Origin: Oscillospiraceae bacterium | Lineage (GTDB): Bacteria; Bacillota; Clostridia; Oscillospirales; Ruminococcaceae | Length of the DNA stretch: 64,000 bases | Assembly (NCBI GenBank): GCA_017848115.1 | Contig: JAGAKZ010000021.1 | Location: 52,365-116,364 of the forward strand | Reading direction: 5' to 3' | In this document: positions 17,658 through 26,774 of the stretch, piece by piece | Numbering within the stretch: position 1 is the stretch's first letter | Layout: each line of letters begins with the position of its first letter | Translations under genes and position numbers: made by a program | Notes under the pieces: generated by a model | Told to the model about the DNA's origin: nothing | The model's input: the letters and a program-made list of their open reading frames with translations, nothing else | The model's database searches: none

Positions 17658-17924
17658 ATGCCGAATATTAAACCTGTTTCAGATTTAAGAAACTACTCAG
17701 CTGTTTTACAGGATGTTGCTTTCGGCTCACCTGTTTACCTCACTAAAAACGGCAGAGGTTGTTATGCTATTGTTGACATTGCAGAACAAGAAGAATACGA
17801 AAAAACAAAGGCAGCTCTCAGTTTGATGTGCGAACTCGATAAAGGCAGAAAAGCAGGAGAAGAACAAGGCTGGCTGTCATCAGATGATATAAGAGAACAT
17901 TTCAGGAGAAAATCAAATGGCTGA
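17658..17924 (+). CDS. Phd/YefM-type antitoxin
   Basis: An 88-residue antitoxin of a type II pair. The N-terminal Phd/YefM DNA-binding domain is visible as PVSDLRNYSAVLQDVAFGSPVYLTKNGRG. The C-terminal half is charged and helical (ELDKGRKAGEEQGWLSSDDIREHF), as expected for the toxin-binding arm. I chose the ATG at 17658, ten bases after GAAAGGA; a GTG at 17649 would lie inside that site. It overlaps the toxin gene by eight bases. Autoregulation by the pair is usual for the family. Confidence 0.9.
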   Translation: MPNIKPVSDLRNYSAVLQDVAFGSPVYLTKNGRGCYAIVDIAEQEEYEKTKAALSLMCELDKGRKAGEEQGWLSSDDIREHFRRKSNG

Positions 17925-18234
17925 AATACATTATTCTCCTCTTGCACTTAATGACCTTGATGAAATCTGGAAATATATATCTGAAACTTTATGCGATCCT
18001 GCTGCTGCACAAAATACAGTTGATGGCATTATAGATTCTGTAGATATGCTCGCAGATCACCCTCAAATGGGTACATCTCTTTATTTCACATCAGGACTTA
18101 ACAGTGGATACCGTTACATAATCCATGGAAACTACATGGCATTTTATCGTATAAAAAAACTTGATATATATATCGACAGAATTCTTTATGGTAAAAGTAA
18201 TTATATGCGAGTTCTTTTTGAAAATGACGAATAA
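17917..18234 (+). CDS. RelE/ParE family toxin
   Basis: A 105-residue small basic protein of the RelE/ParE fold. It has IHYSPLALNDLDEIWKYI at the N-terminus, the central PQMGTSL segment and the C-terminal YRIKKLDIYIDRILYGKSNYM. The conserved Arg/Tyr core looks intact. RelE members cut mRNA on ribosomes and ParE members poison gyrase; the sequence does not decide which applies here. AGGAGA precedes the ATG inside the antitoxin gene, so the two are translationally coupled. Confidence 0.9.
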   Translation: MAEIHYSPLALNDLDEIWKYISETLCDPAAAQNTVDGIIDSVDMLADHPQMGTSLYFTSGLNSGYRYIIHGNYMAFYRIKKLDIYIDRILYGKSNYMRVLFENDE

Positions 18235-18298
18235 CCCTGTAAATACCAGAGAAAAAATTTTTACACTGCTTGTAAAAAACTTTTGAAAATAAAACCAT

Positions 18299-18356
18299 AA
18301 AAACCGTACACCGTTTCTGAAATATCCCACATGAAACGGTGTACGGTTTTTATTTT
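18299..18356. terminator. Hairpin with conserved loop, copy 3 (shared by convergent genes)
   Basis: AAAACCGTACACCGTTTC pairs over 18 bases with GAAACGGTGTACGGTTTT (18333-18350), with T-rich tracts on both sides. The loop contains the same GTTTCTGAAATATCCCAC as copies 1 and 2. It lies between the toxin gene and the convergent FtsX gene. Confidence 0.87.
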
Positions 18357-18370
18357 TAAAGATTTTCTCT

Positions 18371-19714
18371 TTATTTTAATGATGTTACGATATTTTTTGG
18401 AATAGAAGACAAAAATACAAAACAAGACATGAGAAATATTACCACAAAACAAATTATCGAAGATATTGTATATATTTTCAGCAACTGTGATATTGTAATG
18501 ATTATCTCATCTGATATCATTACAGATATTATCTTATTTATAAAAAGTACAAATATCTCATAAATCGGAAACGAAACAAGTAAAGCAGCAACAATTAATA
18601 GTACCTGTTCAAAAAAATATGACACAAATAAAGAAATCCGGCTCATTCCTATTGCAGAAAGCATACCATAATATTTGCATGAAGAAATAATATTTGTCTT
18701 TATTATGCTGAAAACACTTAAAATCATAGAAAAAATTATAAACACACAAATTACACTTAAGATTTTTTTACTTACTTCTGATAACTTCTCAGTATATGAA
18801 AGACCGATAAGCGAACTTTCACTACATACAACTTTATCATTTGTCCCTAGTTGCTCTACAGCATTATAAACATCTATGTTATCCAATAAATTATCTATCG
18901 GCAGATAAAACTGTACATCTTCTCCACCTATACAATAATCTGCAATATTTTCAAGTGAGTCATAAATGATAATATCACTTTTTAAAGCAGTGCTTTTCAT
19001 ATTAAAATATTTTTCATTTATAACTCCAGCAACTCTTAGATTTTTTATATATTCAATACCATCTATAAAAAATGCAACGTTTTTTCCTATAATACTATTT
19101 GGATCATCTACGCCATAATGCAAAAGAATATAACTGTTTATCATAATCTCTCCAGATTTCTGTGCGGGACCACCGTAAAGAAAAAGTTTTTCATCTGGAT
19201 AGTAGTGCTCAAACTGTTTCTCGGTATTTATATCGATAATATCATATTCACTCAGACACAACTCAGCATCGAAGCTAAGATTTTTTGTGTAATATTCACC
19301 AAGATTATATATATTTTTTTCTTTTCCTGTATAAGATATACCGTCACAAACCATAGTAGTACGACTAAGCCTGATATATTTATGCTCGGTGTCTTTTATA
19401 TACCCCATTGTATCAAGTGGAATACTGCATACAGGTGAAGTAGTATTTTTCAGCTTGGACAAAATTTTAAACATATCTGTATCACGTTCAGGAATATCAC
19501 TTTTCTCCGAAACTTCTGTACTGAAAGTAACTGCATTTTTAATTATTTTATCGTATATTGTATTATCATAATAATTTTGTATTACACGAAAAATAAGAAA
19601 AGAACTTTGTATAACTGCCGTTATAAATGCCATACCTATAATCATACGAAAAGCATATGATTTTTTATAAAGTATATTGCTGCACGCATTTGATATACAA
19701 TTTAACGGTTTCAT
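18371..19714 (-). CDS. FtsX-like ABC transporter permease
   Basis: A 447-residue membrane protein of the MacB/FtsX superfamily. One helix lies near residues 23-45, followed by a large extracellular domain (about 50-300). Three or four helices occupy the C-terminal third (about 310-440), including VCVFIIFSMILSVFSII. Such permeases do not move a solute through a pore but drive extraction or mechanical work on extracellular proteins or lipids. It overlaps the second permease gene by four bases, and with the ATPase forms a LolCDE-like set. It is the last gene of the operon and ends at the shared hairpin. Confidence 0.85.
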   Translation of the reverse strand: MKPLNCISNACSNILYKKSYAFRMIIGMAFITAVIQSSFLIFRVIQNYYDNTIYDKIIKNAVTFSTEVSEKSDIPERDTDMFKILSKLKNTTSPVCSIPLDTMGYIKDTEHKYIRLSRTTMVCDGISYTGKEKNIYNLGEYYTKNLSFDAELCLSEYDIIDINTEKQFEHYYPDEKLFLYGGPAQKSGEIMINSYILLHYGVDDPNSIIGKNVAFFIDGIEYIKNLRVAGVINEKYFNMKSTALKSDIIIYDSLENIADYCIGGEDVQFYLPIDNLLDNIDVYNAVEQLGTNDKVVCSESSLIGLSYTEKLSEVSKKILSVICVFIIFSMILSVFSIIKTNIISSCKYYGMLSAIGMSRISLFVSYFFEQVLLIVAALLVSFPIYEIFVLFINKIISVMISDEIIITISQLLKIYTISSIICFVVIFLMSCFVFLSSIPKNIVTSLK

Positions 19715-20874
19715 AAATTCCTCCCGCTACTGCTTGTAAATGTTTTTTTGATTAATTTTCTGATACGGACAAGAACAATCAGAAGACAGATACAAATAAC
19801 TACAAAGTAAATAAGAAACTGCTTTATCGGAAATCCACTAAGCTCAAAATCTACTTTGAAGAGATCAAAAAGATAATTATCGAAGTATCCCATTATAAGC
19901 ATACACACACAACCGGCAACTAGCAGTGAAAAAACAAGCAACATACTAAGCAAAGTAAATATTATACGTATAATATCTTTTTGTGACATACCGATAATAT
20001 AATTTACAGAAAAGAAACTACGTCTTTTATTATAATAAAGTTCTGACAGATATATCACTATTCCCGTGAGAGCAACAGAAAGAATCACAACAGCAGCATA
20101 AAATGATGCATACATCATATTTACCGCAGATTGCATTTCGTCATAATAGTCAAACTCTAATCCTTTTTCTGAAAGTCTGTCGCAAAACACCTTGATTTTA
20201 CTAAAATCACTACATTTCACACATATATCAAACTGTTCATCATCACTATATTCACGTGTACTTCTGGCATTTTTATATGTATTTTCGGACATAAAAAGAT
20301 CACAGATATTTTTATCTGCTGTATATATTCCGGCTACTTCAAATGTCATATCAAATATTTTGGCATCATCATAACGGAGAATATCACCTGTACTGATTCC
20401 AAGCTGTTGTGAAAGTTCATCGCTTATCCAGACATGATTCTTATCTGTATCCGGAATGAAATTTCCGGAAATCATATTTTCATGAAGATAATCAACTGAC
20501 TGATTTTCAAATTTATCGCTTAAAGAGACTACGCATTCCTTTAAATTCAGAATATCTGTTTCATAAGAATCAGAATCGTCAAAAAAATCGGAAATAAATG
20601 ATGGCGCCATATCCGAACAGACATAATCTATAACCATATCTTCTCTTTCAAAAATATTTTCTATATCGCTTATTTTATTACACTCTATATTCAGATAATT
20701 GTATCCCAGTTCATCTGCAATATCCGCTATTTTATCAGGAGTATCCGTCGCTGCTTTCAGCATGGTGATCGATATCGATTCAAGACAAACAAGTATTATA
20801 AAATAAAGAGCAAACGTTTTTATTGAATGTATAAATTCACGAAACGCAATTGTAATACATGACTTCATCTTCAT
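19711..20874 (-). CDS. FtsX-like ABC transporter permease
   Basis: A 387-residue second permease of the set, with the same layout: one N-terminal helix (about 18-35), an extracellular domain rich in Asp and Ser, then three helices (about 258-280, 305-330, 345-370). It starts four bases inside the ATPase gene end and itself overlaps the next permease. Sequence identity to the partner permease is low by eye, so they probably form a heterodimer. Confidence 0.83.
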   Translation of the reverse strand: MKMKSCITIAFREFIHSIKTFALYFIILVCLESISITMLKAATDTPDKIADIADELGYNYLNIECNKISDIENIFEREDMVIDYVCSDMAPSFISDFFDDSDSYETDILNLKECVVSLSDKFENQSVDYLHENMISGNFIPDTDKNHVWISDELSQQLGISTGDILRYDDAKIFDMTFEVAGIYTADKNICDLFMSENTYKNARSTREYSDDEQFDICVKCSDFSKIKVFCDRLSEKGLEFDYYDEMQSAVNMMYASFYAAVVILSVALTGIVIYLSELYYNKRRSFFSVNYIIGMSQKDIIRIIFTLLSMLLVFSLLVAGCVCMLIMGYFDNYLFDLFKVDFELSGFPIKQFLIYFVVICICLLIVLVRIRKLIKKTFTSSSGRNL

Positions 20875-21539
20875 GGTGTATTTTCTCCGATTTTTCCGTC
20901 TTTCATGTATATTATACGGTCGGCTGTACGTGCTTCGTCCATATTATGTGTTATAAGCACAACTGTTTTTCCATTTTCGTTGAGTTCTTTTAATATATTC
21001 ATTATATTTTTAGTGTTCTCAGAATCCAGATTTCCACAAGGCTCATCTGCAAGAATTATTTCAGGGTCGTTTGCAAGTGCTCTTGCTATACATACACGTT
21101 GTTTTTCACCGCCCGAAAGGTTTCCGGCAAGTTCGTTTGCTTTTTCTTCAAGACCTACAGCTTTAAGGCATTCTTCGACACGGTTTTTTCTAGCTTTAGT
21201 CGGTACATCTGATATCAGAAGTGGCATTTCGACGTTGTGGTAAACAGGATACAGATGTTCAAGGTGAAAAGCCTGAAAAATATATCCTATTTTTTTATTT
21301 CTCAGTACAGCAAGCTGTTTATCGGTCATATTCTGTACATTTTCTCCGTCAATGAAAATATCACCCGATGACGGACGTTCAATAAGTCCTATCATATTCA
21401 TAAGCGTGGATTTTCCACTTCCGGATTTACCGATAACAGCGACAAATTCTCCTTTTTGTATCTCAAATGATACATCATTTACAGCAAAAAATTCTTTGCC
21501 CGAATAAAATTTCTTTACAACATTTCTGCATTTTATCAT
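20871..21539 (-). CDS. ABC transporter ATP-binding protein, MacB/LolD type
   Basis: A 222-residue ATPase. Walker A is GKSGSGKST (about residues 36-44), the signature LSGGEKQRVCIARAL is at about 140-154, and Walker B is ILADEPCGNLDS at about 161-172, with the switch His in LITHN. Its size and the NLDS motif fit the MacB/LolD/FtsE branch, in agreement with the two FtsX-type permeases that follow. I chose the ATG at 21539 (MIKCRNV), eight bases after AAGGG; a GTG at 21548 overlaps that site. Confidence 0.93.
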   Translation of the reverse strand: MIKCRNVVKKFYSGKEFFAVNDVSFEIQKGEFVAVIGKSGSGKSTLMNMIGLIERPSSGDIFIDGENVQNMTDKQLAVLRNKKIGYIFQAFHLEHLYPVYHNVEMPLLISDVPTKARKNRVEECLKAVGLEEKANELAGNLSGGEKQRVCIARALANDPEIILADEPCGNLDSENTKNIMNILKELNENGKTVVLITHNMDEARTADRIIYMKDGKIGENTP

Positions 21540-21616
21540 ATCTCTCACCCTTGAAAATTTTCTTTGATTTTTTTTCAGTGTTTTCTCTCATTGTTTTTAT
21601 CACACTTCATATAATA

Positions 21617-24577
21617 TCAGATTTCATTAAGATAAAGTCTAGCACGGTTATCAATATTTTTTATTGTATCTTCGATATTCTGAGCATCTTTGAAAAACAG
21701 TTCTGCCTGTTCTGTTACTATCTGCAAAATATGTTCATCACTTACGAAATCACCGCATTTATTCTGCACATAGTCAAACAACATATTTACGATGTTGTTA
21801 TTTTTATCATCATACATAGACTTCCGGGCTTTTTCAAATGATTCCTTGTTTACAGGGAAAAGACCGTTTATTTTATCTGCGATATCGTCCTGATACGAAG
21901 AAGAAAGAAGAAAGCTTAAAAAATCCCATGACGCTTCTTTGTTTTCGGATTTTTCGGATATACCTGCAAGGGTTTCAGGAATTATTTCTGAATACATACC
22001 ATCTTTTCCGGGAAATCCGAAAAGTGAAAAATCGTCGAGTACTTGATTTTTTATCCTTAAAAGTTCAGACACACTCAGAACTGTTTTTTCAAGAAAACAT
22101 CTGTCATCTTTAAAACGTCTGTTTGCTTCCTTGAAATCCTCAGTAGTTATTATCTGAAACTTTTCATTAGCGGAATTTTCTTTTATAAACTTCAGAATAT
22201 CAGAAAATGTTTCTGTATCAAAAAATGTTTCTTTGTTTTCAAAGTCAACAAATCTGTTTATATTGTCCGTCACAAGGAGTCCGAGCAATTCTTCCTGTGT
22301 CATATCAAAGAAAATATTTTCTTTGTCGAAGTTTATCAGAGCGTCGTATGTCAGAGTATCTGTATCCCATTCCGATTTGTCGTATATCAAAGCCTCGGCT
22401 TTAAAGTCAATCGGGATATATCTGTTGTCAGCTACACTGTTGCAGATATTTCCGAGTAAGTCATCAAAAGAAATATTTTCGTCTTTACTCAGAAATGTAT
22501 TCAGATTTGTAAAAAATCCGTTGCGTAAATATGTACTCATATCAATTTCGCTGTTCCATAAAACGATATCCGGATTTTCATTTGAAATAACATCTGTACT
22601 GAACTCCGCAGCATCACGTATTTCATTTATGTTTATCAGATACTCCATATTTGAATTATTATATCTGTTCACTGCTTTTTTCAGATTTTCTGTTGCATTG
22701 AATACAGTAAGATTCAGAGATTTTCTGTTTTTAAGTTTTTCAACAGTTTCTTTATCGGCTTTGTTGAGAATACAGAGATTTTCCGACAGAGTGTTTTCGT
22801 CTAGCGTAGTACAGACAAAAGAATCATCATCTTTTAAGCGGACAATATCGGGATTTACGTATATCTGAGAGTCATTCCAGTCAATTATTTCTTCTGCTTT
22901 TTTCTCAGATTCAGAGTAACCGCAGACAGAGTCTCCGGTGGAGTAACAAAAGTCAAAATTTTCAGTTCCTTTATAAAACTCAGTGATATCATCTGTTTTT
23001 ATAGCTGGATTTGATTTTGTTTCTTTTTTTGTTTTGTAATCAATAGTTTCTACAGTCAGCTTATTTTCCGTATCTGTATACAGCATTTTAAATGTATCAC
23101 CGCTGTGAGAAGGAAAGATACCGAGTGTATGAGAATTTACGCTTACTTTTTTACTGTAAAGAGTGTTTCCGTCTTTATTGCACACGATATAATTAAAATA
23201 TGTATTTTCCGCATCATTTCCGACCGTGACATATCCTATATGAAAACAATCATCGCTGTCAGTGTATATGCTATGGATATAGTCAATGCATTCATCGGTT
23301 GTAATCGTGTATAATGTTTTCTCTTTATTACAGATATTTATCTGATAATCCCCGGATACTTCCGAGAAATAGAGTTCATTTCTGTCATTTACAAAAACAT
23401 CACCGAGCCCGCCATCATTTGTTCTGAATGTATCACGTTCTGTGACGTTTCCGTCGTTGTCTATCTTACAGATTGAAAAATCGTTATTTCCGGCTTGTGA
23501 TTGATACATAAGTAAACTGTCGCTTTCCGAAAATAAGCAATCGGGTGGCTCTTTACAGGAATAATCGCAGATTTTTTCAGTGTTGCCGGTTTTTAAATCA
23601 TACCCGTATATTCCGTCATTTTCAGAAATGCAGAAATCATACTTTGATGAAGACTGCCCCGGAGAGTTTAACAGATTTCCTGTAAGGAATGTTCCGGGCT
23701 CAAAAGTACATTCGTATCTTTCGGAAACTTTACCTGTTTTTGAATCTATTTCATTTATAAAATAATTGCTTTCGCTGTCTTTAAAAATCACAAGAAGATT
23801 TTTGTCGGGATTTATGCAGAGATTTTCAATCTCACCGCTCATATCCGAAAAATCGTCTATGCAGTATTGTACCGAAAATTCTCCGGAAATTTTATAAACA
23901 GACGGACTCAGACTGTCTGATGTATCAAGTGTAGTAACGTAATAACCGCCGTCACCATCCGATAAAAAACGTACAGGTTTTCTTCCTTCAGGGAGGTTTA
24001 ACTTTTCGCAAAGATTTATCTCCGATTGAAAATCAAGTGATTTATCATACATCATAGTAAATGAACTAAGCTTGAGATTTGATGTATTGACCATGTGAAA
24101 GTATATATTTCCTGTGCTGTCTTTAAAAATAGAATAGACAGCGTGGTCTGCTGATAAATAAATATCCTGAAGTTTTTCACCTGTAAATCTGTTGAAAACC
24201 GCAGCTTTCGCTTCCGAGTTACTGTTGCGATATCCTGCATATATCATCGAATCATCTGCATACAGTGCATCTATATGATAACAATCATCAAGTTTCAGAG
24301 CGATTGATACAAGTTTGTTTTCTTTCACGTCATATATGTCAATCACCTTATCACACACAAGTTCCGACAAAGCCCCGATAACATAAGTGGCATCATCGGT
24401 GCATTCGAGTTGTCTTATATATGATATATCTTTGATTTTGTCAACATAAATTCCGCTGTAATAATTATCGGTTTTAACCGGTCTGATACCGGTATCATCG
24501 CTTTTGTTGCAACTGCTTAAAGATAAAATCAGAGATGCAACAACCGCTTTTTGTAGCTGTGTTTTTCTGCTCATCAT
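21617..24577 (-). CDS. Large lipoprotein: beta-propeller-like region fused to a solute-binding domain
   Basis: A 986-residue exported protein. A lipobox LSSC puts the lipid on Cys23. Residues of about 50-600 consist of repeated beta-strand-rich units typical of a propeller (examples YVIGALSELVCDKVIDIYDV and YIGYRNSN-like turns); I cannot fix the blade number. From about 615 the sequence changes to a family 1 solute-binding domain: LTVFNATENLKKAVNRYN, PDIVLWNSEID, FTNLNTFL, PIDFKAEALIYDKSEWD, ending with the helical ASWDFLSFLL region. It is followed, after about 75 bases, by an FtsX-type ATPase rather than sugar-importer permeases. It may sense or deliver a ligand to that complex. Confidence 0.8.
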   Translation of the reverse strand: MMSRKTQLQKAVVASLILSLSSCNKSDDTGIRPVKTDNYYSGIYVDKIKDISYIRQLECTDDATYVIGALSELVCDKVIDIYDVKENKLVSIALKLDDCYHIDALYADDSMIYAGYRNSNSEAKAAVFNRFTGEKLQDIYLSADHAVYSIFKDSTGNIYFHMVNTSNLKLSSFTMMYDKSLDFQSEINLCEKLNLPEGRKPVRFLSDGDGGYYVTTLDTSDSLSPSVYKISGEFSVQYCIDDFSDMSGEIENLCINPDKNLLVIFKDSESNYFINEIDSKTGKVSERYECTFEPGTFLTGNLLNSPGQSSSKYDFCISENDGIYGYDLKTGNTEKICDYSCKEPPDCLFSESDSLLMYQSQAGNNDFSICKIDNDGNVTERDTFRTNDGGLGDVFVNDRNELYFSEVSGDYQINICNKEKTLYTITTDECIDYIHSIYTDSDDCFHIGYVTVGNDAENTYFNYIVCNKDGNTLYSKKVSVNSHTLGIFPSHSGDTFKMLYTDTENKLTVETIDYKTKKETKSNPAIKTDDITEFYKGTENFDFCYSTGDSVCGYSESEKKAEEIIDWNDSQIYVNPDIVRLKDDDSFVCTTLDENTLSENLCILNKADKETVEKLKNRKSLNLTVFNATENLKKAVNRYNNSNMEYLININEIRDAAEFSTDVISNENPDIVLWNSEIDMSTYLRNGFFTNLNTFLSKDENISFDDLLGNICNSVADNRYIPIDFKAEALIYDKSEWDTDTLTYDALINFDKENIFFDMTQEELLGLLVTDNINRFVDFENKETFFDTETFSDILKFIKENSANEKFQIITTEDFKEANRRFKDDRCFLEKTVLSVSELLRIKNQVLDDFSLFGFPGKDGMYSEIIPETLAGISEKSENKEASWDFLSFLLSSSYQDDIADKINGLFPVNKESFEKARKSMYDDKNNNIVNMLFDYVQNKCGDFVSDEHILQIVTEQAELFFKDAQNIEDTIKNIDNRARLYLNEI

Positions 24578-24597
24578 ATGCTCCTCATAAATGCGTG

Positions 24598-25098
24598 TTA
24601 ACCAATATATTTAAACTCTTTTAAACCTATTTCTAAAATACAGCAGGTTTCTTCTGTTATATTTACAGAAACAGTGAGTTCGTTATCCTCATTGCCATCA
24701 GAAACATGGCATACATATTCGTCTTTGAGGTCGTCCCATTCTTCAAGTCTGTAGCTGTTGTATTTTTTATCGAAGACGGATTTGTAGTCAAGGCCGTCTT
24801 CGATTTTTTCAATTTCAGCTTCTTTTTCTGCCATGTCATAATCTTCTTTTTCGACATCACTTTCATTCATCCTACGGTTGTATATAGATCGTGCACACGA
24901 TTTTTCGCAGGATTCATAATCTACATTTTCCATATACAATCTGTCTTTTTCTATTATTATTACAGATTTTTCTCCAGACTCATTTATATATTCAAATGTT
25001 CCGTAAAGGTGTTTATCTTTGTTGAAAAGCAACAGCATAATTGCTGATATAGCAACAACAAATAAAATTATTAAGCTTAAAAATATATTTTTTTTCAT
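24598..25098 (-). CDS. Membrane-anchored unknown protein
   Basis: A 166-residue protein with one N-terminal hydrophobic helix (residues 5-23) and an acidic extracytoplasmic region rich in Glu, Asp and Tyr. The Cys in YESCEKSCARS could form a disulfide. It is not recognised. It ends 20 bases before the large lipoprotein gene and is the first gene of the likely five-gene operon running down to 18371. Confidence 0.65.
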   Translation of the reverse strand: MKKNIFLSLIILFVVAISAIMLLLFNKDKHLYGTFEYINESGEKSVIIIEKDRLYMENVDYESCEKSCARSIYNRRMNESDVEKEDYDMAEKEAEIEKIEDGLDYKSVFDKKYNSYRLEEWDDLKDEYVCHVSDGNEDNELTVSVNITEETCCILEIGLKEFKYIG

Positions 25099-25242
25099 GT
25101 AACGTAACCTCTATTTTTAGTTAAATTAATTATATATTAAAAAATGATAATAATTATAATATCATTATATATTATTTTTTAATAGTTTTCAATAGATAAA
25201 AAGTATTGATTATTGTAATATTAATCATATTTGATATTCTGA

Positions 25243-25289
25243 TATTTAAAATTAGGGATAGTTTTTAATAATAAAAAAACTATCCCTAA
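25243..25289 (-). terminator. Terminator of the small lipoprotein gene
   Basis: TTAGGGATAG pairs with CTATCCCTAA (25252-25261 with 25280-25289) around an AT loop, followed on the minus strand by TTTTAAA. Confidence 0.7.
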
Positions 25290-25308
25290 ATGGTGTTGTT
25301 ATATTGGA

Positions 25309-25623
25309 TTAGAACTCAATGTCAACAGAATCATAATATCTTGTGACTTCTGCAATTGGCATTCCATCTTCATCATAACAAATATACTTCATTCCGCCTT
25401 CATAAGAGCCAGCTCTTTTACATTTACCACTGCCGTTGAAGTAAGAATTTCCACTTACTTCATAAGTTGTTTCTGTAATCCTAAGCGTTCCACCACCGTT
25501 TTCAAGTGCATATACGTACTCTTCCTCAGTTTCTTCTCCTGATGTTCGACATCCAACCATAGATATACTTGAGATTATCATGACGAATGCACACAAAACC
25601 TTTTTAAACTTATTTGTTTTCAT
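25309..25623 (-). CDS. Small lipoprotein of unknown function
   Basis: A 104-residue protein. It has a Lys-rich start, a hydrophobic core and a lipobox of the type SMVGC at about residue 25, then an acidic linker (EETEEEY) and a 70-residue domain with alternating beta-strand pattern (TLRITETTYEVSGNSYF, KYICYDEDGMPIAEVTRYYD). No family is recognised. It is a single gene with its own terminator. Confidence 0.68.
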   Translation of the reverse strand: MKTNKFKKVLCAFVMIISSISMVGCRTSGEETEEEYVYALENGGGTLRITETTYEVSGNSYFNGSGKCKRAGSYEGGMKYICYDEDGMPIAEVTRYYDSVDIEF

Positions 25624-25744
25624 ATATTTCCTCCAAATTATAAAATTGTGTGATCACACTAATTGTATTATATCATTTTTTTTTTTTTGTCAATATTTTT
25701 GCGATATTTAAATAAAAGTTATATTTGTATATGATTTTAAAGTT

Positions 25745-25780
25745 CAGAAAAAAACTGTCGCCATTTTGACCTGACGACAG
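25745..25780 (-). terminator. Terminator of the second DUF3990 locus
   Basis: CTGTCG (minus strand, 25775-25780) pairs with CGACAG (25755-25760), followed by TTTTTTTCTG. Confidence 0.8.
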
Positions 25781-25804
25781 CATTTTATTTTTGTTATTCT
25801 ATAA

Positions 25805-26251
25805 TCAATCAACCAATATCTCATTGTATTGATAACATGCTTTGATATAATCCCTTGACTGATAGAAAAAATCAGTATTATAGTTTGAAATTGCATCACT
25901 GAACATCGAATCATACACTTCACAAAGCGTATCTATTATATCATCGGTATACACATCCTGAATAAGTCTTGTATAAACTTTTCCTATTGACCAGTAATCA
26001 GGAACAGTATATCTGCAATCTGATACATTATCAAAATCACCCTCCGTGATTTCACACATTTCCATAAATACATCGGCTGTTTTAGCGATAGGTTCACAGT
26101 GCAATACGTCGGCTCTTTTATAGATATGAGCAATTCTTTCTTTGCCAAGTTGTTTTACTACATCTGAGCGCTTTAATTTTTTTTCTCTGCCGATATATTC
26201 AATCAGACTACAGGTGAAAAATAAATCATAATCAAACGCCATATACATCAT
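25805..26251 (-). CDS. DUF3791-like protein with C-terminal extension
   Basis: A 148-residue protein. Residues of about 5-62 (DLFFTCSLIEYIGREKKLKRSDVV to ADVFMEM) follow the same helical pattern as the DUF3791 protein at 11193, including the short helix-turn after the aromatic N-terminal helix. About 85 further residues (WSIGKVYTRLIQDVYTD onward) have no family that I know. It overlaps the upstream DUF3990 gene by up to 20 bases; the start could be 26251 or the ATG at 26242, which has a better-spaced AAAGGA. Pairing with DUF3990 again supports a functional unit. Confidence 0.7.
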   Translation of the reverse strand: MMYMAFDYDLFFTCSLIEYIGREKKLKRSDVVKQLGKERIAHIYKRADVLHCEPIAKTADVFMEMCEITEGDFDNVSDCRYTVPDYWSIGKVYTRLIQDVYTDDIIDTLCEVYDSMFSDAISNYNTDFFYQSRDYIKACYQYNEILVD

Positions 26252-26711
26252 ATCCTTTCACAAATTTTAACGTTGTCAAGGCTTTTGCAGTATGAAAACT
26301 TATCTGATGTGTAGGTTTCTTAAATCGAGCCAATTCCCTGAATGCTGTTCTTGAAATATTTCCATCGATAAAATCCTGAACGTAGTTAAAGATAGTATCG
26401 TCTGCCATTGGTCCTTCTACTATATCATAATCGTGTGCTTTACCAAGTCTGCAATCAACAATAAAATCAAGCCATTCTTCTGTCATAGTTTCAAACTTTT
26501 TTATTTTCAGAGCAGGGTTTTCAGTATATGAATATTCACTGAGATACCCCGATATCTGATAACGTGTTGCCCATTTGATAGCCTGATCTTTAAACAATGT
26601 GCAGTAGAAACCATAATAAAAATCCTTATTGTATCGTGCAATTCTTATTTCGGGAAATTCAACTATCTGAGTGCTTCCATGATATAATATCGTCGGCATA
26701 TATACCTCCAA
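26232..26711 (-). CDS. DUF3990 protein, ADP-ribosyltransferase-like fold (second locus)
   Basis: A 159-residue homologue of the protein at 10465. The same landmarks appear in order: LYHGSTQIVEFPE at the N-terminus, FYYGFYCTLFKDQAIKWA at about 29-46, and YDIVEGPMADDTIFNYV at about 97-113. The rest is divergent, so this is not a recent duplication. The ATG follows GGAGGTATAT. It forms a two-gene unit with the DUF3791-like gene, lacks the nucleotidyltransferase of the other locus, and ends at its own terminator. Confidence 0.78.
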   Translation of the reverse strand: MEVYMPTILYHGSTQIVEFPEIRIARYNKDFYYGFYCTLFKDQAIKWATRYQISGYLSEYSYTENPALKIKKFETMTEEWLDFIVDCRLGKAHDYDIVEGPMADDTIFNYVQDFIDGNISRTAFRELARFKKPTHQISFHTAKALTTLKFVKGYDVYGV

Positions 26712-26774
26712 TTATTTTTAAGTTTAATTTGGTACTTTTAGTATATCACGATATTGTATAATCGTCAAACTTTA

